Origin: Candidatus Yanofskybacteria bacterium RIFCSPHIGHO2_02_FULL_50_12
GTDB taxonomy: Bacteria > Patescibacteriota > Minisyncoccia > 2-02-FULL-40-12 > GWA2-44-9
Assembly (NCBI GenBank): GCA_001794525.1
Contig: MGJZ01000018.1
Location: 1-22,512 of the forward strand
Reading direction: 5' to 3'
Length of the DNA stretch: 22,512 nt
The notes below the pieces were generated by a model that worked only from the letters and a program-made list of their open reading frames with translations, was not told the origin of the DNA and did no database searches. Below, piece after piece: positions 14,587-22,105 of this stretch; the stretch's first letter is position 1; every line of letters starts with the position of its first letter. The translations under genes were made by a program, and so were the position numbers.

Positions 14587-15081
14587 GTATTGCGAACGAA
14601 TCAGCTCAACTCTGTGAGTAAGAGTGGCATCTGACTTAAGGAGCTGCTCAATTCTTCGAAATCCATGCATGATGTTAGAATGATCACGCTTCAGCATCCT
14701 GCCGATTTCGGGGAAAGACATTTGGAGGTCTGTTCGTAGAAGATACATAGCGACCTGGCGAGGTGATGAGTAGGTAGCCTTTCTATTACGGCTGATTAAT
14801 TCGTCCAGAGTGACTTGATACGCCTGGCAAACAGTGGTAAGTATCCCTTCTGCGGTTAGTCTCTCCTTAGTGTTTTTGATCAAAACCTCAATCGGTTTTT
14901 TTGATCGACTCACTTTCCGTCTTGATGTCGGAATGCGATAGTTCCAGAAAGCTTTCTCTCTGGCTGCGGTTTCAAGTTCATTCTGTTCCTTCTGATGAGG
15001 TCCGCAAAGATCTGAATTGTTGTAGCTCGAGAGGCTTGTTGAGCACCCCTGGAACCACTTACACTTTCTTTCTTGACTCAT
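14572..15081 (-). CDS. DnaA domain IV-like protein with N-terminal Cys cluster, no AAA+ domain
   Basis: 169 aa. The C-terminal half (about 75-155) is a recognisable DnaA domain IV, the part that binds DnaA boxes: SPRQVAMYLLRTDLQMSFPEIGRMLKRDHSNIMH spans 106-139, with R108-Q and RDHSNIMH (132-139) in the signature position. C7, C13, C26 and H29 near the N-terminus could form a small zinc site. There is no Walker A or B motif and no domain I, so it cannot be an initiator on its own. It may be a regulator that recognises DnaA-box-like DNA. The start is fixed by AGGAG six bases before ATG. It faces the second helicase and is divergent from secD. Confidence 0.85.
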   Translation of the reverse strand: MSQERKCKWFQGCSTSLSSYNNSDLCGPHQKEQNELETAAREKAFWNYRIPTSRRKVSRSKKPIEVLIKNTKERLTAEGILTTVCQAYQVTLDELISRNRKATYSSPRQVAMYLLRTDLQMSFPEIGRMLKRDHSNIMHGFRRIEQLLKSDATLTHRVELIRSQYKSPA

Positions 15082-15101
15082 AAAGAACTCCTAATATGAC
15101 T

Positions 15102-15129
15102 TTATTACCCTAAAATCCTTATGATGTAA
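15102..15129 (-). promoter_or_regulatory. Possible promoter of the DnaA-IV gene
   Basis: On the minus strand: TTACAT (15124-15129), 16-base spacer, TAATAA (15102-15107). Shine-Dalgarno AGGAG is at 15088-15092. A weaker match than the other island promoters. Confidence 0.4.
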
Positions 15130-15139
15130 AATGGATTGT

Positions 15140-15168
15140 TTGACATAAAAAAACTGGCGTGTTTAAAT
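15140..15168 (+). promoter_or_regulatory. Promoter of secD-secF
   Basis: TTGACA (15140-15145), 17-base spacer, TTAAAT (15163-15168), giving a leader of about 13 bases before ATG 15188 with no strong Shine-Dalgarno site. Confidence 0.6.
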
Positions 15169-15187
15169 CTCAAGGCATACAATTCTC

Positions 15188-16576
15188 ATGAATCGGAACC
15201 TGTTTCTCATTTGCATCATCGTCGGTTCGTTGCTCTTGTCTCTTTTCGTCGCCCCGCAGTTCGCGAACAAGGTTATTGACATAACTCATCTGCCGGTACC
15301 AAAGATATCGGCACGGCCGTTCCGCCTCGGCCTCGATCTGCTTGGCGGCACTCATCTTGTGTACCAAGCTGATCTGTCGAAAGTTAAAACGTCTGCGGCC
15401 GACTCCATGAGCGGCGTGCGTGATGTGGTGGAGCGGCGGGTGAATCTTTTTGGCGTGGCGGAACCGGTGGTCCAGGTGTCGGGCAATGACCGGCTGATCG
15501 TGGAGTTAGCAGGAATCAAAGATGTGAATCAGGCAATCCAGCTCATTGGCCAGACACCGTTTCTGGAATTTCGAACCGAGCTGCCGCGTGACCAAGGCGA
15601 TCAAATCATTAAAATAAAGATGGGCGTGCAGGCCGGGGATTTAACCGCCGCTGTGCTGTGTGATCCCAACAATGCCCAAGCGTTCGCTAGTTTTCTACTT
15701 CAGTACGGTGCTGATCCATGTTTTCAGTCGGCCGGCTTAGACGGCTCTCATTTGGAAACCTCCCAGCTGGTATTTGATCCGCAAACCTATCAGGCCCAAG
15801 TCTCACTCAATTTAAACGATGAAGGGACGAAACGTTTCGCTCAAATTACCCAAGCTAATGTCGGCCGGCAGGTAGCCATCTATCTGGACGGCTTGCCTAT
15901 TTCCACGCCGGTCGTGCAAACGGCCATTACCGACGGCAACGCGGTGATTTCGGGCAACTTCACGCCTGAAGCGGCCAAGACGCTGGTGGAACGCTTAAAT
16001 TCCGGAGCGTTGCCCGTGCCGATCAGCTTGATTAGCCAGCAGACCGTGGGCGCCAGCCTGGGCAACGAGTCGCTTCAGAAAAGTCTCAAGGCGGGCTTAT
16101 TCGGTCTAATCTTTGTGGCGCTCTTTATGATCTTGCTTTATCGCCTGCCGGGAGTAGTTTCCATACTGGCCTTGATGGTATATGTTTTGGTAGTCCTATC
16201 GTTTTATAAGATCATTCCGGTCACCCTGACGTTGGCCGGCATTGCCGGATTCATCCTGACGCTGGGCATGGCCGTTGACGCGAACGTGCTGATTTTCGCC
16301 CGCATGAAAGAGGAACTGGCCGCGGGTAAGGACGTGGCTAGGGCAGTGGATGAGGGATTCAAGCGTGCCTGGCTTTCGATCCGCGATAGTCACGCCACGA
16401 CCCTGATCAGCGCCGTGATTCTGTACATGTTTACCACTTCGATCGTGAAGGGCTTCGCGCTCACACTGGGCATCGGTACGATCATAAGTCTCATCACTGC
16501 TACTTTGATTACCCGGACGATCCTGGCAGCATTTGTTCGTCCCGTGTTCACTAAACGGCGCTGGCTATTCGGATAA
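15188..16576 (+). CDS. secD: Protein translocase subunit SecD
   Basis: 462 aa. An N-terminal membrane helix (about 4-24) is followed by the hallmark FRLGLDLLGGTHLVYQ (about 46-61), a large periplasmic P1 region (to about 290), and five membrane helices at the C-terminus (including LRxPGVVS-like and AGFILTLGMAVDANVLIFARMKEE, the conserved TM4 motif). SecD works with SecF to release and pull translocated proteins using the proton or sodium gradient. Two bases separate it from secF, so the two are cotranscribed. The length is within the range for split bacterial SecD. Confidence 0.96.
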   Translation: MNRNLFLICIIVGSLLLSLFVAPQFANKVIDITHLPVPKISARPFRLGLDLLGGTHLVYQADLSKVKTSAADSMSGVRDVVERRVNLFGVAEPVVQVSGNDRLIVELAGIKDVNQAIQLIGQTPFLEFRTELPRDQGDQIIKIKMGVQAGDLTAAVLCDPNNAQAFASFLLQYGADPCFQSAGLDGSHLETSQLVFDPQTYQAQVSLNLNDEGTKRFAQITQANVGRQVAIYLDGLPISTPVVQTAITDGNAVISGNFTPEAAKTLVERLNSGALPVPISLISQQTVGASLGNESLQKSLKAGLFGLIFVALFMILLYRLPGVVSILALMVYVLVVLSFYKIIPVTLTLAGIAGFILTLGMAVDANVLIFARMKEELAAGKDVARAVDEGFKRAWLSIRDSHATTLISAVILYMFTTSIVKGFALTLGIGTIISLITATLITRTILAAFVRPVFTKRRWLFG

Positions 16577-16578
16577 CT

Positions 16579-17466
16579 ATGAAACCCATCTATTCGATCA
16601 TGTTCGTGGTATCGCTTGTCTTATTCGGACTCTCGGTTATCGCTTTGGCCGCCTTTGGACTCAATTTTGGTGTCGATTTCAAAGGAGGCAGTATATTGGA
16701 ACTTGAGTTTCGACAACGGCCCGGTATCGAAGAATTGCGCTCTGCTTTGGCTTCAGAAATAGATCAGATTGAAATTAGTCCAGCAGGGGATCATGGCTAT
16801 ATCCTTCGAACACACGAACTTTCTGAACAGCAGCATCAGGCGGTATTGGGCACGGTGGCTGATAAGTTTCCGGAAGCAGGCTTGTCCGAAAAACAGTTTA
16901 GTTCGGTCGGTCCGGCTATCGGTCAGGAATTGCGGACGCGCAGTCTCATCGCGATCGCGATCGTTCTTGTCTTAATTCTGCTGTACATCGCTGTGGCATT
17001 TCGAAAACTATCAGGCGTGCTTTCACTCTGGAATATGAATATCGCGGCCGTAGTCGGATTGCTCCATGACATCGTGATTCCGCTCGGCGTGTTCGCGATT
17101 TTGGGCCGCTACTACGGCGTGCAGATCAGCGCCATCTTCGTAGCCGCGATCCTGACCATTCTCGGCTATACAGTGTCGGACAAAGTCGTCATCTTTGACC
17201 GAGTACGGGAAAATATCCTCCGCGGGGCAAAGGGCCCGCTGGGCGATATCGTCCACAAAAGCGTGATGCAGACGTTGGTCCGCTCCATTAATAACACCCT
17301 GACCGTGGTCCTGTCCTCGGCCGCTATTTTCTTCTTCGGCGGCGAGAGTATCCGTTACTTTGCCCTGGCTCTAATGATCGGTATTTTCTTGGGCGCTTAT
17401 TCCTCGATTTTCGTGGCTTCACCGCTCCTGGTATGGTTGACCGAACGGCGCAAAGTAAAGATATAA
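16579..17466 (+). CDS. secF: Protein translocase subunit SecF
   Basis: 295 aa. N-terminal membrane helix, then GLNFGVDFKGGSILELEF (about residues 27-44), a short periplasmic domain, and five further helices with the SecF signature VAAILTILGYTVSDKVVIFDRVRENI near 200. It partners SecD in the membrane. It begins two bases after the secD stop without its own Shine-Dalgarno site, so translation is probably coupled. It is followed by a separate promoter. Confidence 0.96.
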   Translation: MKPIYSIMFVVSLVLFGLSVIALAAFGLNFGVDFKGGSILELEFRQRPGIEELRSALASEIDQIEISPAGDHGYILRTHELSEQQHQAVLGTVADKFPEAGLSEKQFSSVGPAIGQELRTRSLIAIAIVLVLILLYIAVAFRKLSGVLSLWNMNIAAVVGLLHDIVIPLGVFAILGRYYGVQISAIFVAAILTILGYTVSDKVVIFDRVRENILRGAKGPLGDIVHKSVMQTLVRSINNTLTVVLSSAAIFFFGGESIRYFALALMIGIFLGAYSSIFVASPLLVWLTERRKVKI

Positions 17467-17476
17467 GGTACTTCAT

Positions 17477-17505
17477 TTGACTAAAAAACAGCTATATTGT
17501 ATGAT
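17477..17505 (+). promoter_or_regulatory. Promoter of the region-4/HARE regulator
   Basis: TTGACT (17477-17482), 17-base spacer, TATGAT (17500-17505). The leader is about 23 bases and no clear Shine-Dalgarno site is visible. Confidence 0.6.
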
Positions 17506-17534
17506 ACTATCAACCTTTTAGAACGTATTACAGC

Positions 17535-18596
17535 ATGACTAATACTTCGCAAACAATCAAGAAAACCGTAGCGGATTTACTCAAAAACGCCTCGGCCCGC
17601 AACAAGGACATCATTTCCCGCCGTTTTGGTTTGAAAACTGGCAAACGGGAAACCCTGGAGTCGATCGGCGCTTCCTACAATATCACCCGCGAACGTGTCC
17701 GCCAGATCGAGGAGACGACCGTCAATCAGCTCTGCCAGGCGGTGGCTGATAACGATGAAGTAAATCGCTACATCGCACTGGCCAAAGATATTCTTGCCGA
17801 GAACGGCGGCATTATCAAAGAAGAGGATCTCTTCCGTTCTTTCAGCGGCCAGGAAGGCAGCACGGTCATTAATTCTTCGCTTGTATTTCTACTTTCCCTT
17901 AGCGACGAATTAATCCGTCGTCAGGAAAGCGACGATTTTAATTCTTTCTGGGCGGTGAACAAGGATGCGCTCGATTCGTTTAAAAATACTACTGCAGGTC
18001 TGATTTCAGTATTGAAAAAGTCGGGTCGGGTAATCACTCGCGATGATTTCTCGTACGTGGCGCGCAAGACCAATGTCCCGGGCTTTTCCGGCAACGGCAA
18101 ACCTTTATCAGATGCTGAAATTGAATTGGCGATGGCGGTGTCCAAAGATATCGGTACCAATATCTTCAATGAAGTCGGGTTGGCTTCCTGGTCCGAAATC
18201 AAGCCTAAAGGCGTGCGCGATAAAGCTTTCCTGGTTCTTAAAAAGTCCGGCGAGCCTCGCCACTTTAGCGAGATTGCCAAGCTCATCAATGGCGCGGGAT
18301 TCAATAATCGCAAAGCGAATATTCAGACCGTCCATAACGAACTGATCAAAGACGAACGGTTCATCCTCGTCGGTCGCGGTATGTATGCCTTGTCCGAGTG
18401 GGGCTACAAAGCGGGAACGGTCAAAGATGTTCTCGTCGATATCCTTGCCAATCACGGCAAGCCGATCCCCAAAGCCGCCTTGATCGCCAAAGTCAAAGAT
18501 GCGCGCATGGTCAAAGAAAACACTATCTTGCTCAACCTCCAGGATCCTAAGACGTTCGTTAAACATGAAGACGGTTCCTACAGCCTTAGAGGCTAA
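17535..18596 (+). CDS. Sigma region 4-type HTH protein with HARE-HTH domains
   Basis: 353 aa. The N-terminus (about 1-70) is a sigma-70 region 4 helix-turn-helix (IISRRFGLKTGKRETLESIG, then YNITRERVRQIEE) without regions 2 or 3, so it cannot act as a complete sigma factor. The C-terminus (about 205-353) holds a HARE-HTH winged helix (DKAFLVLKKSGEPRHFSEIA, then VGRGMYALSEWG) and a second, shorter one (VLVDILANHGKPIPKAALIA, then HEDGSYSLRG). HARE-HTH occurs in RNA polymerase delta and in proteins linking chromatin or DNA modification to transcription. It probably modulates RNA polymerase. The combination is typical of candidate-phyla genomes as far as I recall. Confidence 0.85.
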   Translation: MTNTSQTIKKTVADLLKNASARNKDIISRRFGLKTGKRETLESIGASYNITRERVRQIEETTVNQLCQAVADNDEVNRYIALAKDILAENGGIIKEEDLFRSFSGQEGSTVINSSLVFLLSLSDELIRRQESDDFNSFWAVNKDALDSFKNTTAGLISVLKKSGRVITRDDFSYVARKTNVPGFSGNGKPLSDAEIELAMAVSKDIGTNIFNEVGLASWSEIKPKGVRDKAFLVLKKSGEPRHFSEIAKLINGAGFNNRKANIQTVHNELIKDERFILVGRGMYALSEWGYKAGTVKDVLVDILANHGKPIPKAALIAKVKDARMVKENTILLNLQDPKTFVKHEDGSYSLRG

Positions 18597-18637
18597 TTAA
18601 AATACCCCCTCTTTTCGAAAAGAGGGGGTATTTTAAT
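18596..18637 (+). terminator. Strong terminator after the region-4/HARE gene
   Basis: A perfect 20-bp stem (18596-18615 with 18618-18637) centred on TTCGAA, with a GC core and A/T ends so that the 3' arm supplies the T tract. The stop TAA (18594-18596) enters the stem. Confidence 0.85.
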
Positions 18638-18652
18638 TTCCGGTGAACTCGG

Positions 18653-18658
18653 TATACT
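18653..18658 (+). promoter_or_regulatory. Leaderless-type -10 box for the membrane protein gene
   Basis: TATACT at 18653-18658, then 7 bases to ATG 18666. The -35 region would fall in the preceding terminator and is not recognisable. Confidence 0.45.
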
Positions 18659-18665
18659 AACAGCA

Positions 18666-19961
18666 ATGACTGATACGTTATTTCTCGTATTGAATTCCTT
18701 ACAATCCGGCTTTGTCATCCTCTTGAGCTGGTGGTGGTTCTGGGTGCCTCTCATGCTCTATGCGATCGTCTACGGCGAAATGGCTCAATATAATCGGCTT
18801 TCGTATCTTTCGACGCTCAAGTGGGTTCTGATTGAAATCCGAGTGCCCCAAGAGGCAGGCAAGAGCCTCAAGGCGATGGAACAGATTTTCGTCGCTCTCC
18901 ATGCCATGGCTGCGCCCAAGCCGCCCAAGAATCTAAAAGAGCGCTACGAAGCGTGGCGCGACCGCTTTATTAAGGGTAAAATTCCCCATTGGTTGTCCTT
19001 GGAAATCATTTCGATCGGCGGCGAGATTCATTACTACATCCGCGTGCTTGAAGAATACCGCGATGTGGCCGAAGCGCAGATTTACGGTCATTATCCCGAC
19101 GCGGAGCTCACGCAGGTGCAGGATTACCTTGCCCAGCTTCCGGCCGCGTTGCCGACCGGCGATCTTGATATCACCGGTGCTGAAGCTGCGTTACAGAAAG
19201 AAGATGTCATTCCGATCAAGACGTATCTTGAATTCGAGGAGGAAAAACCGGGCAAAGAAGACGTTAAGCGCATTGATCCGCTCGCGCCTTTGGCCGAGAT
19301 GATGAGTTCGATGCAATTCGGCGAATATCTTGCTATACAATTTCTAATCCGTCCAACAGGGGACGGCTGGGTCAAAGCGGGTCAAAAAGTACTCGATAAA
19401 ATTTACGAGAAGCCGGAGAAGCCACGCAATGACGCCCTGGATAAAACTATATCTGGCATTGAAAAAGGCGTTGGCGCCATCTTCGGCGTCGAGGCTGCCG
19501 AGGAAAAGAAGGAAGATAAAAAAGAAGGCAAGAAATTCGGCGAATTGAGCCCGGGCCAGCAGGAAGTGGTCAAAGCGATGGAAAAAGGCTTCGCCAAATT
19601 GGCGTTTGAAACCGGCATACGTATATTGTACGTGGCCCCCAAAGACCGCTTCGTGGCCTCGCGCGTGCCGGGCGTCTTCGCCGCGTTCAAGCAATATTCC
19701 ACCCAAGCGCTGAACGGATTCAAGTCTGGATCCAGTCCGGAGGTAAAAAAAGGATTCGGCAAAGCCAAAAAAACCTTAGTCAACAAAGAGGCACTGTTCA
19801 AGCGCTTTAAGACCCGGGAATTTCCCCAGAAGCCATTCGTATTGAACACCGAAGAATTAACGACTATCTTTCACTTCCCGGATATCGGCGTGAAGACTCC
19901 GTCATTGCCGCGGGTGGAAGCAAAGAAAGGCGAACCGCCCGCAGGATTACCCACAGTCTAA
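18666..19961 (+). CDS. Membrane-anchored partner of the VirD4/HerA-like ATPase
   Basis: 431 aa. A hydrophobic N-terminal segment (about 9-38) with SWWWFWVPLMLYAIVYGEMAQ forms one or two membrane helices. The rest is cytosolic: a mixed alpha/beta region, a Lys/Glu-rich linker near 275-300, and a C-terminal region with FxxREFPQKPFVLNTEELTTIFHFPD. The last element, an FVLNTEELATLFHFP-like motif, recurs in proteins encoded beside VirD4/HerA-type ATPases in these bacteria. One base separates it from the ATPase gene, so the pair is almost certainly cotranscribed and works together at the membrane. No enzymatic motif is visible. The family name is not certain. Confidence 0.75.
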   Translation: MTDTLFLVLNSLQSGFVILLSWWWFWVPLMLYAIVYGEMAQYNRLSYLSTLKWVLIEIRVPQEAGKSLKAMEQIFVALHAMAAPKPPKNLKERYEAWRDRFIKGKIPHWLSLEIISIGGEIHYYIRVLEEYRDVAEAQIYGHYPDAELTQVQDYLAQLPAALPTGDLDITGAEAALQKEDVIPIKTYLEFEEEKPGKEDVKRIDPLAPLAEMMSSMQFGEYLAIQFLIRPTGDGWVKAGQKVLDKIYEKPEKPRNDALDKTISGIEKGVGAIFGVEAAEEKKEDKKEGKKFGELSPGQQEVVKAMEKGFAKLAFETGIRILYVAPKDRFVASRVPGVFAAFKQYSTQALNGFKSGSSPEVKKGFGKAKKTLVNKEALFKRFKTREFPQKPFVLNTEELTTIFHFPDIGVKTPSLPRVEAKKGEPPAGLPTV

Positions 19962-19962
19962 A

Positions 19963-21546
19963 ATGAATCCAACGGATAATCAGATACTCGTATTGGGTGA
20001 AACTAACTTCCGGAATAACCGGGAGCGGTTTGGCATTAAATTGGATGACCGCCGGCGTCATATGTACGTGGTCGGTTCGACTGGCATGGGCAAGACGGAA
20101 TTTTTAAAGAACATGGCCATTCAGGATATTCAGGAAGGCCGTGGCATTGCCTATCTTGATCCGCACGGCGATGCCGCCCAGGATCTACTGGAACATGTCC
20201 CCCCTGATCGAGTAAAGGATGTCATCTATTTCGATCCGGGCGATTTGGAATTTCCACTCGCTTTTAATGTTTTGGAAAAGGTGGACTATCAATACCGCCA
20301 CCTGGTGGCGGCGGGCCTCATGGGCGTATTTAAGAAGCTATGGGTTGATGCCTGGTCCGGCCGCATGGAATACATTTTGAATAATACTATTTTGGCGTTG
20401 CTGGAAACACCCGATGCCACCTTGTTGTCGATTAACCGCATGTTGGCGGACAAGAACTTTCGAAAACAAGTCGTGGAGCAGGTCAAAGATCCGATTGTGA
20501 AAGCTTTCTGGGTGGATGAATTTGCGAAATATGCGGACAAATTCGCGTCGGAAGCGACGGCTGCGATTCAGAACAAAGTCGGCCAATTCGGATCCAATAA
20601 CCTTATTCGCAATATCATCGGTCAGGTGGGATCTAAGATTGATGTTCGGAATATCATGGACGAGGGTAAGATCCTGATTGTTAATTTGTCGCGCGGAAAA
20701 ATCGGTGAAGACGCCTCACGCCTGCTCGGTGCTCTCTTAGTCACGAAAGTTCAGCTTGCGGCCATGTCGCGCGTGGATGTTCCAGAGAATGACCGCCGAG
20801 ATTTCTATCTCTACGTCGACGAATTCCAGCACTTTGCGACCGAGTCGTTTGCCAACATCCTATCTGAAGCTCGCAAATTCCACTTGTCGCTGGTGGTTGC
20901 TCACCAATACATCAAGCAGATGGAAGAACCGGTCGCCGATGCCGTATTCGGCAACGTCGGCACGCTAGTGCTGTTCCGGGTCGGTGCCGAAGACGCCGAA
21001 TTCCTTGAGAAGTGGTTCGCGCCGGATTTCATGGCTTCCGACATCGTCAATCTCGGCAAGTACAATATTTACATCAAGCTCATGGTGAACGGCATCACCT
21101 CGAAGGGCTTCTCAGCCGCCACATTAGCGCCGTTCCCAAAGATGGAGGAGTCGCACAAAGACGAGATCATCGCGTTTTCACGAAATGCCTATGGCACCCA
21201 TCGCGAAAATGTCGAGAAGAGCGTTGCCGAATGGGCCGCGCCGACGGAAGTTTCAAGTATGTCGACATCCGGTGGCTCATCAGCCCCGCGTCCTCGATTT
21301 GATAGTGGTCCTCGGCGAGAATTCCCATCTCGCCGCAGTGGTCCACCTCGTCCGTCTCGGCCTGCCGTTCAACGACCGTCTCAATCACCGGTTTCCCTGA
21401 ATGCATTAGAACAGGGAGCAGTTGATTTTCAAGGCCGGAAAATCGAAGAAAAGAAACGCGCGGTCACGACCAGCGCAGAATTTCCAAAAAAAGAAATTGA
21501 TACCGCTGAACTCAAACGTATTCTCGAAGAAGCATTGAAGAAGTAA
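19963..21546 (+). CDS. VirD4/TraG/HerA-type conjugative or DNA-pumping ATPase
   Basis: 527 aa. Walker A GSTGMGKT at 38-45 and Walker B LYVDEFQHF near 283-290, with AYLDPHGD and the TraM-recognition-like segment VVAHQYIKQM, place it among type IV secretion coupling-protein/HerA-like ATPases. The N-terminal membrane helices of classical VirD4 are missing and are probably replaced by the upstream membrane protein. From about 425 the chain is low-complexity and rich in Pro, Ser and Arg, then ends in a Lys/Glu helix. No relaxase or pilus genes are near, so it may pump DNA or protein in a conjugation-independent way, possibly related to type IV pilus-like or DNA-uptake machinery. Confidence 0.85.
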   Translation: MNPTDNQILVLGETNFRNNRERFGIKLDDRRRHMYVVGSTGMGKTEFLKNMAIQDIQEGRGIAYLDPHGDAAQDLLEHVPPDRVKDVIYFDPGDLEFPLAFNVLEKVDYQYRHLVAAGLMGVFKKLWVDAWSGRMEYILNNTILALLETPDATLLSINRMLADKNFRKQVVEQVKDPIVKAFWVDEFAKYADKFASEATAAIQNKVGQFGSNNLIRNIIGQVGSKIDVRNIMDEGKILIVNLSRGKIGEDASRLLGALLVTKVQLAAMSRVDVPENDRRDFYLYVDEFQHFATESFANILSEARKFHLSLVVAHQYIKQMEEPVADAVFGNVGTLVLFRVGAEDAEFLEKWFAPDFMASDIVNLGKYNIYIKLMVNGITSKGFSAATLAPFPKMEESHKDEIIAFSRNAYGTHRENVEKSVAEWAAPTEVSSMSTSGGSSAPRPRFDSGPRREFPSRRSGPPRPSRPAVQRPSQSPVSLNALEQGAVDFQGRKIEEKKRAVTTSAEFPKKEIDTAELKRILEEALKK

Positions 21547-21584
21547 ATCAAAACCGGGTCGCCTCTGGCGACCCGGTTTTGATT
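21546..21584. terminator. Bidirectional terminator, ATPase and coiled-coil genes
   Basis: A perfect 18-bp stem (21546-21563 with 21567-21584), loop TCT, GC core with A/T outer ends. It includes the last base of the ATPase stop and the edge of the convergent gene's stop. Confidence 0.85.
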
Positions 21585-21850
21585 TATGCGGCGGTTTCGA
21601 CTTCCTCTGATTTTTCCAACGGCTGCTCCTCGGTGTGACCATGGCGAGTTTGGAATGCGTCGAGATCTTCTTGCGCTGCTTGGAGCGCAGCTTCCAGATT
21701 CTGAATGCGAACATCCCAGATCCGATCCTCGAGATTCAGTTCGGCATCAGTGCGAGCCTGCTCCAGATCTCTACTTAAATTGTCGACCCGCTGCTTGAGG
21801 AGATTATACTTTTCTCCAATGCTGCCTGGTGCTGATTCGAATTGTTCCAT
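21584..21850 (-). CDS. Small coiled-coil protein (88 aa)
   Basis: From ATG 21850: MEQFESAPGSIGEKYNLLKQ followed by heptad-patterned helices (about residues 14-70, e.g. RVDNLSRDLEQARTDAELN) and an acidic tail. No catalytic motif, signal peptide or membrane segment. It probably oligomerises as a structural or scaffolding protein. A longer frame starts at 21886, but a -10 box (AGTCTA on the plus strand, 21858-21863) seven bases before 21850 supports the shorter start and leaderless translation. Homologues are unknown to me. Confidence 0.7.
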   Translation of the reverse strand: MEQFESAPGSIGEKYNLLKQRVDNLSRDLEQARTDAELNLEDRIWDVRIQNLEAALQAAQEDLDAFQTRHGHTEEQPLEKSEEVETAA

Positions 21851-21857
21851 ATGCTGC

Positions 21858-21886
21858 AGTCTAAAACTTCTCAATAATCGCAGCAA
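21858..21886 (-). promoter_or_regulatory. Leaderless-type promoter of the coiled-coil gene
   Basis: On the minus strand: TTGCTG (21881-21886), 17-base spacer, TAGACT (21858-21863), 7 bases to ATG 21850. Confidence 0.5.
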
Positions 21887-21918
21887 ATACAGTTATAAAC
21901 ACCAAAGAGTTAACAGGC

Positions 21919-21952
21919 CTCATATAATCATATTCGAATATGATTATATGAG
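21919..21952. repeat. Perfect 34-base A/T-rich palindrome
   Basis: Both halves match for 17 bases with no spacer, centred on TTCGAA. It lies between two divergent promoters and is not followed by a T run on either strand, so a simple terminator is less likely than a protein-binding or structural site. Confidence 0.8.
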
Positions 21953-21987
21953 AGCATCAACTGTACAATGGGCGTCGTTGCATACCC

Positions 21988-22016
21988 TTGCGTAAAGTTT
22001 AAGAATGTGGTATATT
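21988..22016 (+). promoter_or_regulatory. Promoter of the partial membrane protein gene
   Basis: TTGCGT (21988-21993), 17-base spacer, TATATT (22011-22016). The start site is expected near 22023, leaving about 83 bases of leader. Confidence 0.6.
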
Positions 22017-22022
22017 CTTTAA

Positions 22023-22105
22023 ATCAACCGATGAGGGTTGCATCCGCTCCTACCTAACGGGATTGGCCCGAAACGGACTGGAGACGGCTCCTACGGGAGG
22101 AAACA
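22023..22105 (+). promoter_or_regulatory. Structured leader with alternative Shine-Dalgarno hairpins
   Basis: CTCC (22088-22091) can pair with upstream GGAG (22080-22083, loop ACGG) or downstream GGAG of the ribosome site (22096-22099, loop TACG). Other small stems: AACC/GGTT near 22025-22038 and CGGG/CCCG at 22058-22070. It matches no riboswitch class that I recognise. The stems are short, so regulation is only a possibility. Confidence 0.35.

Noticed and set aside
7211..15081. Integrative element or prophage
   Set aside because: No integrase, transposase, capsid or terminal repeats were seen, and no tRNA lies at either edge.
21887..22105. tRNA or other classical RNA gene in the largest intergenic region
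   Set aside because: No cloverleaf or T-arm GTTCGANTC-type sequence was found; the palindrome and short leader stems explain the visible structure.
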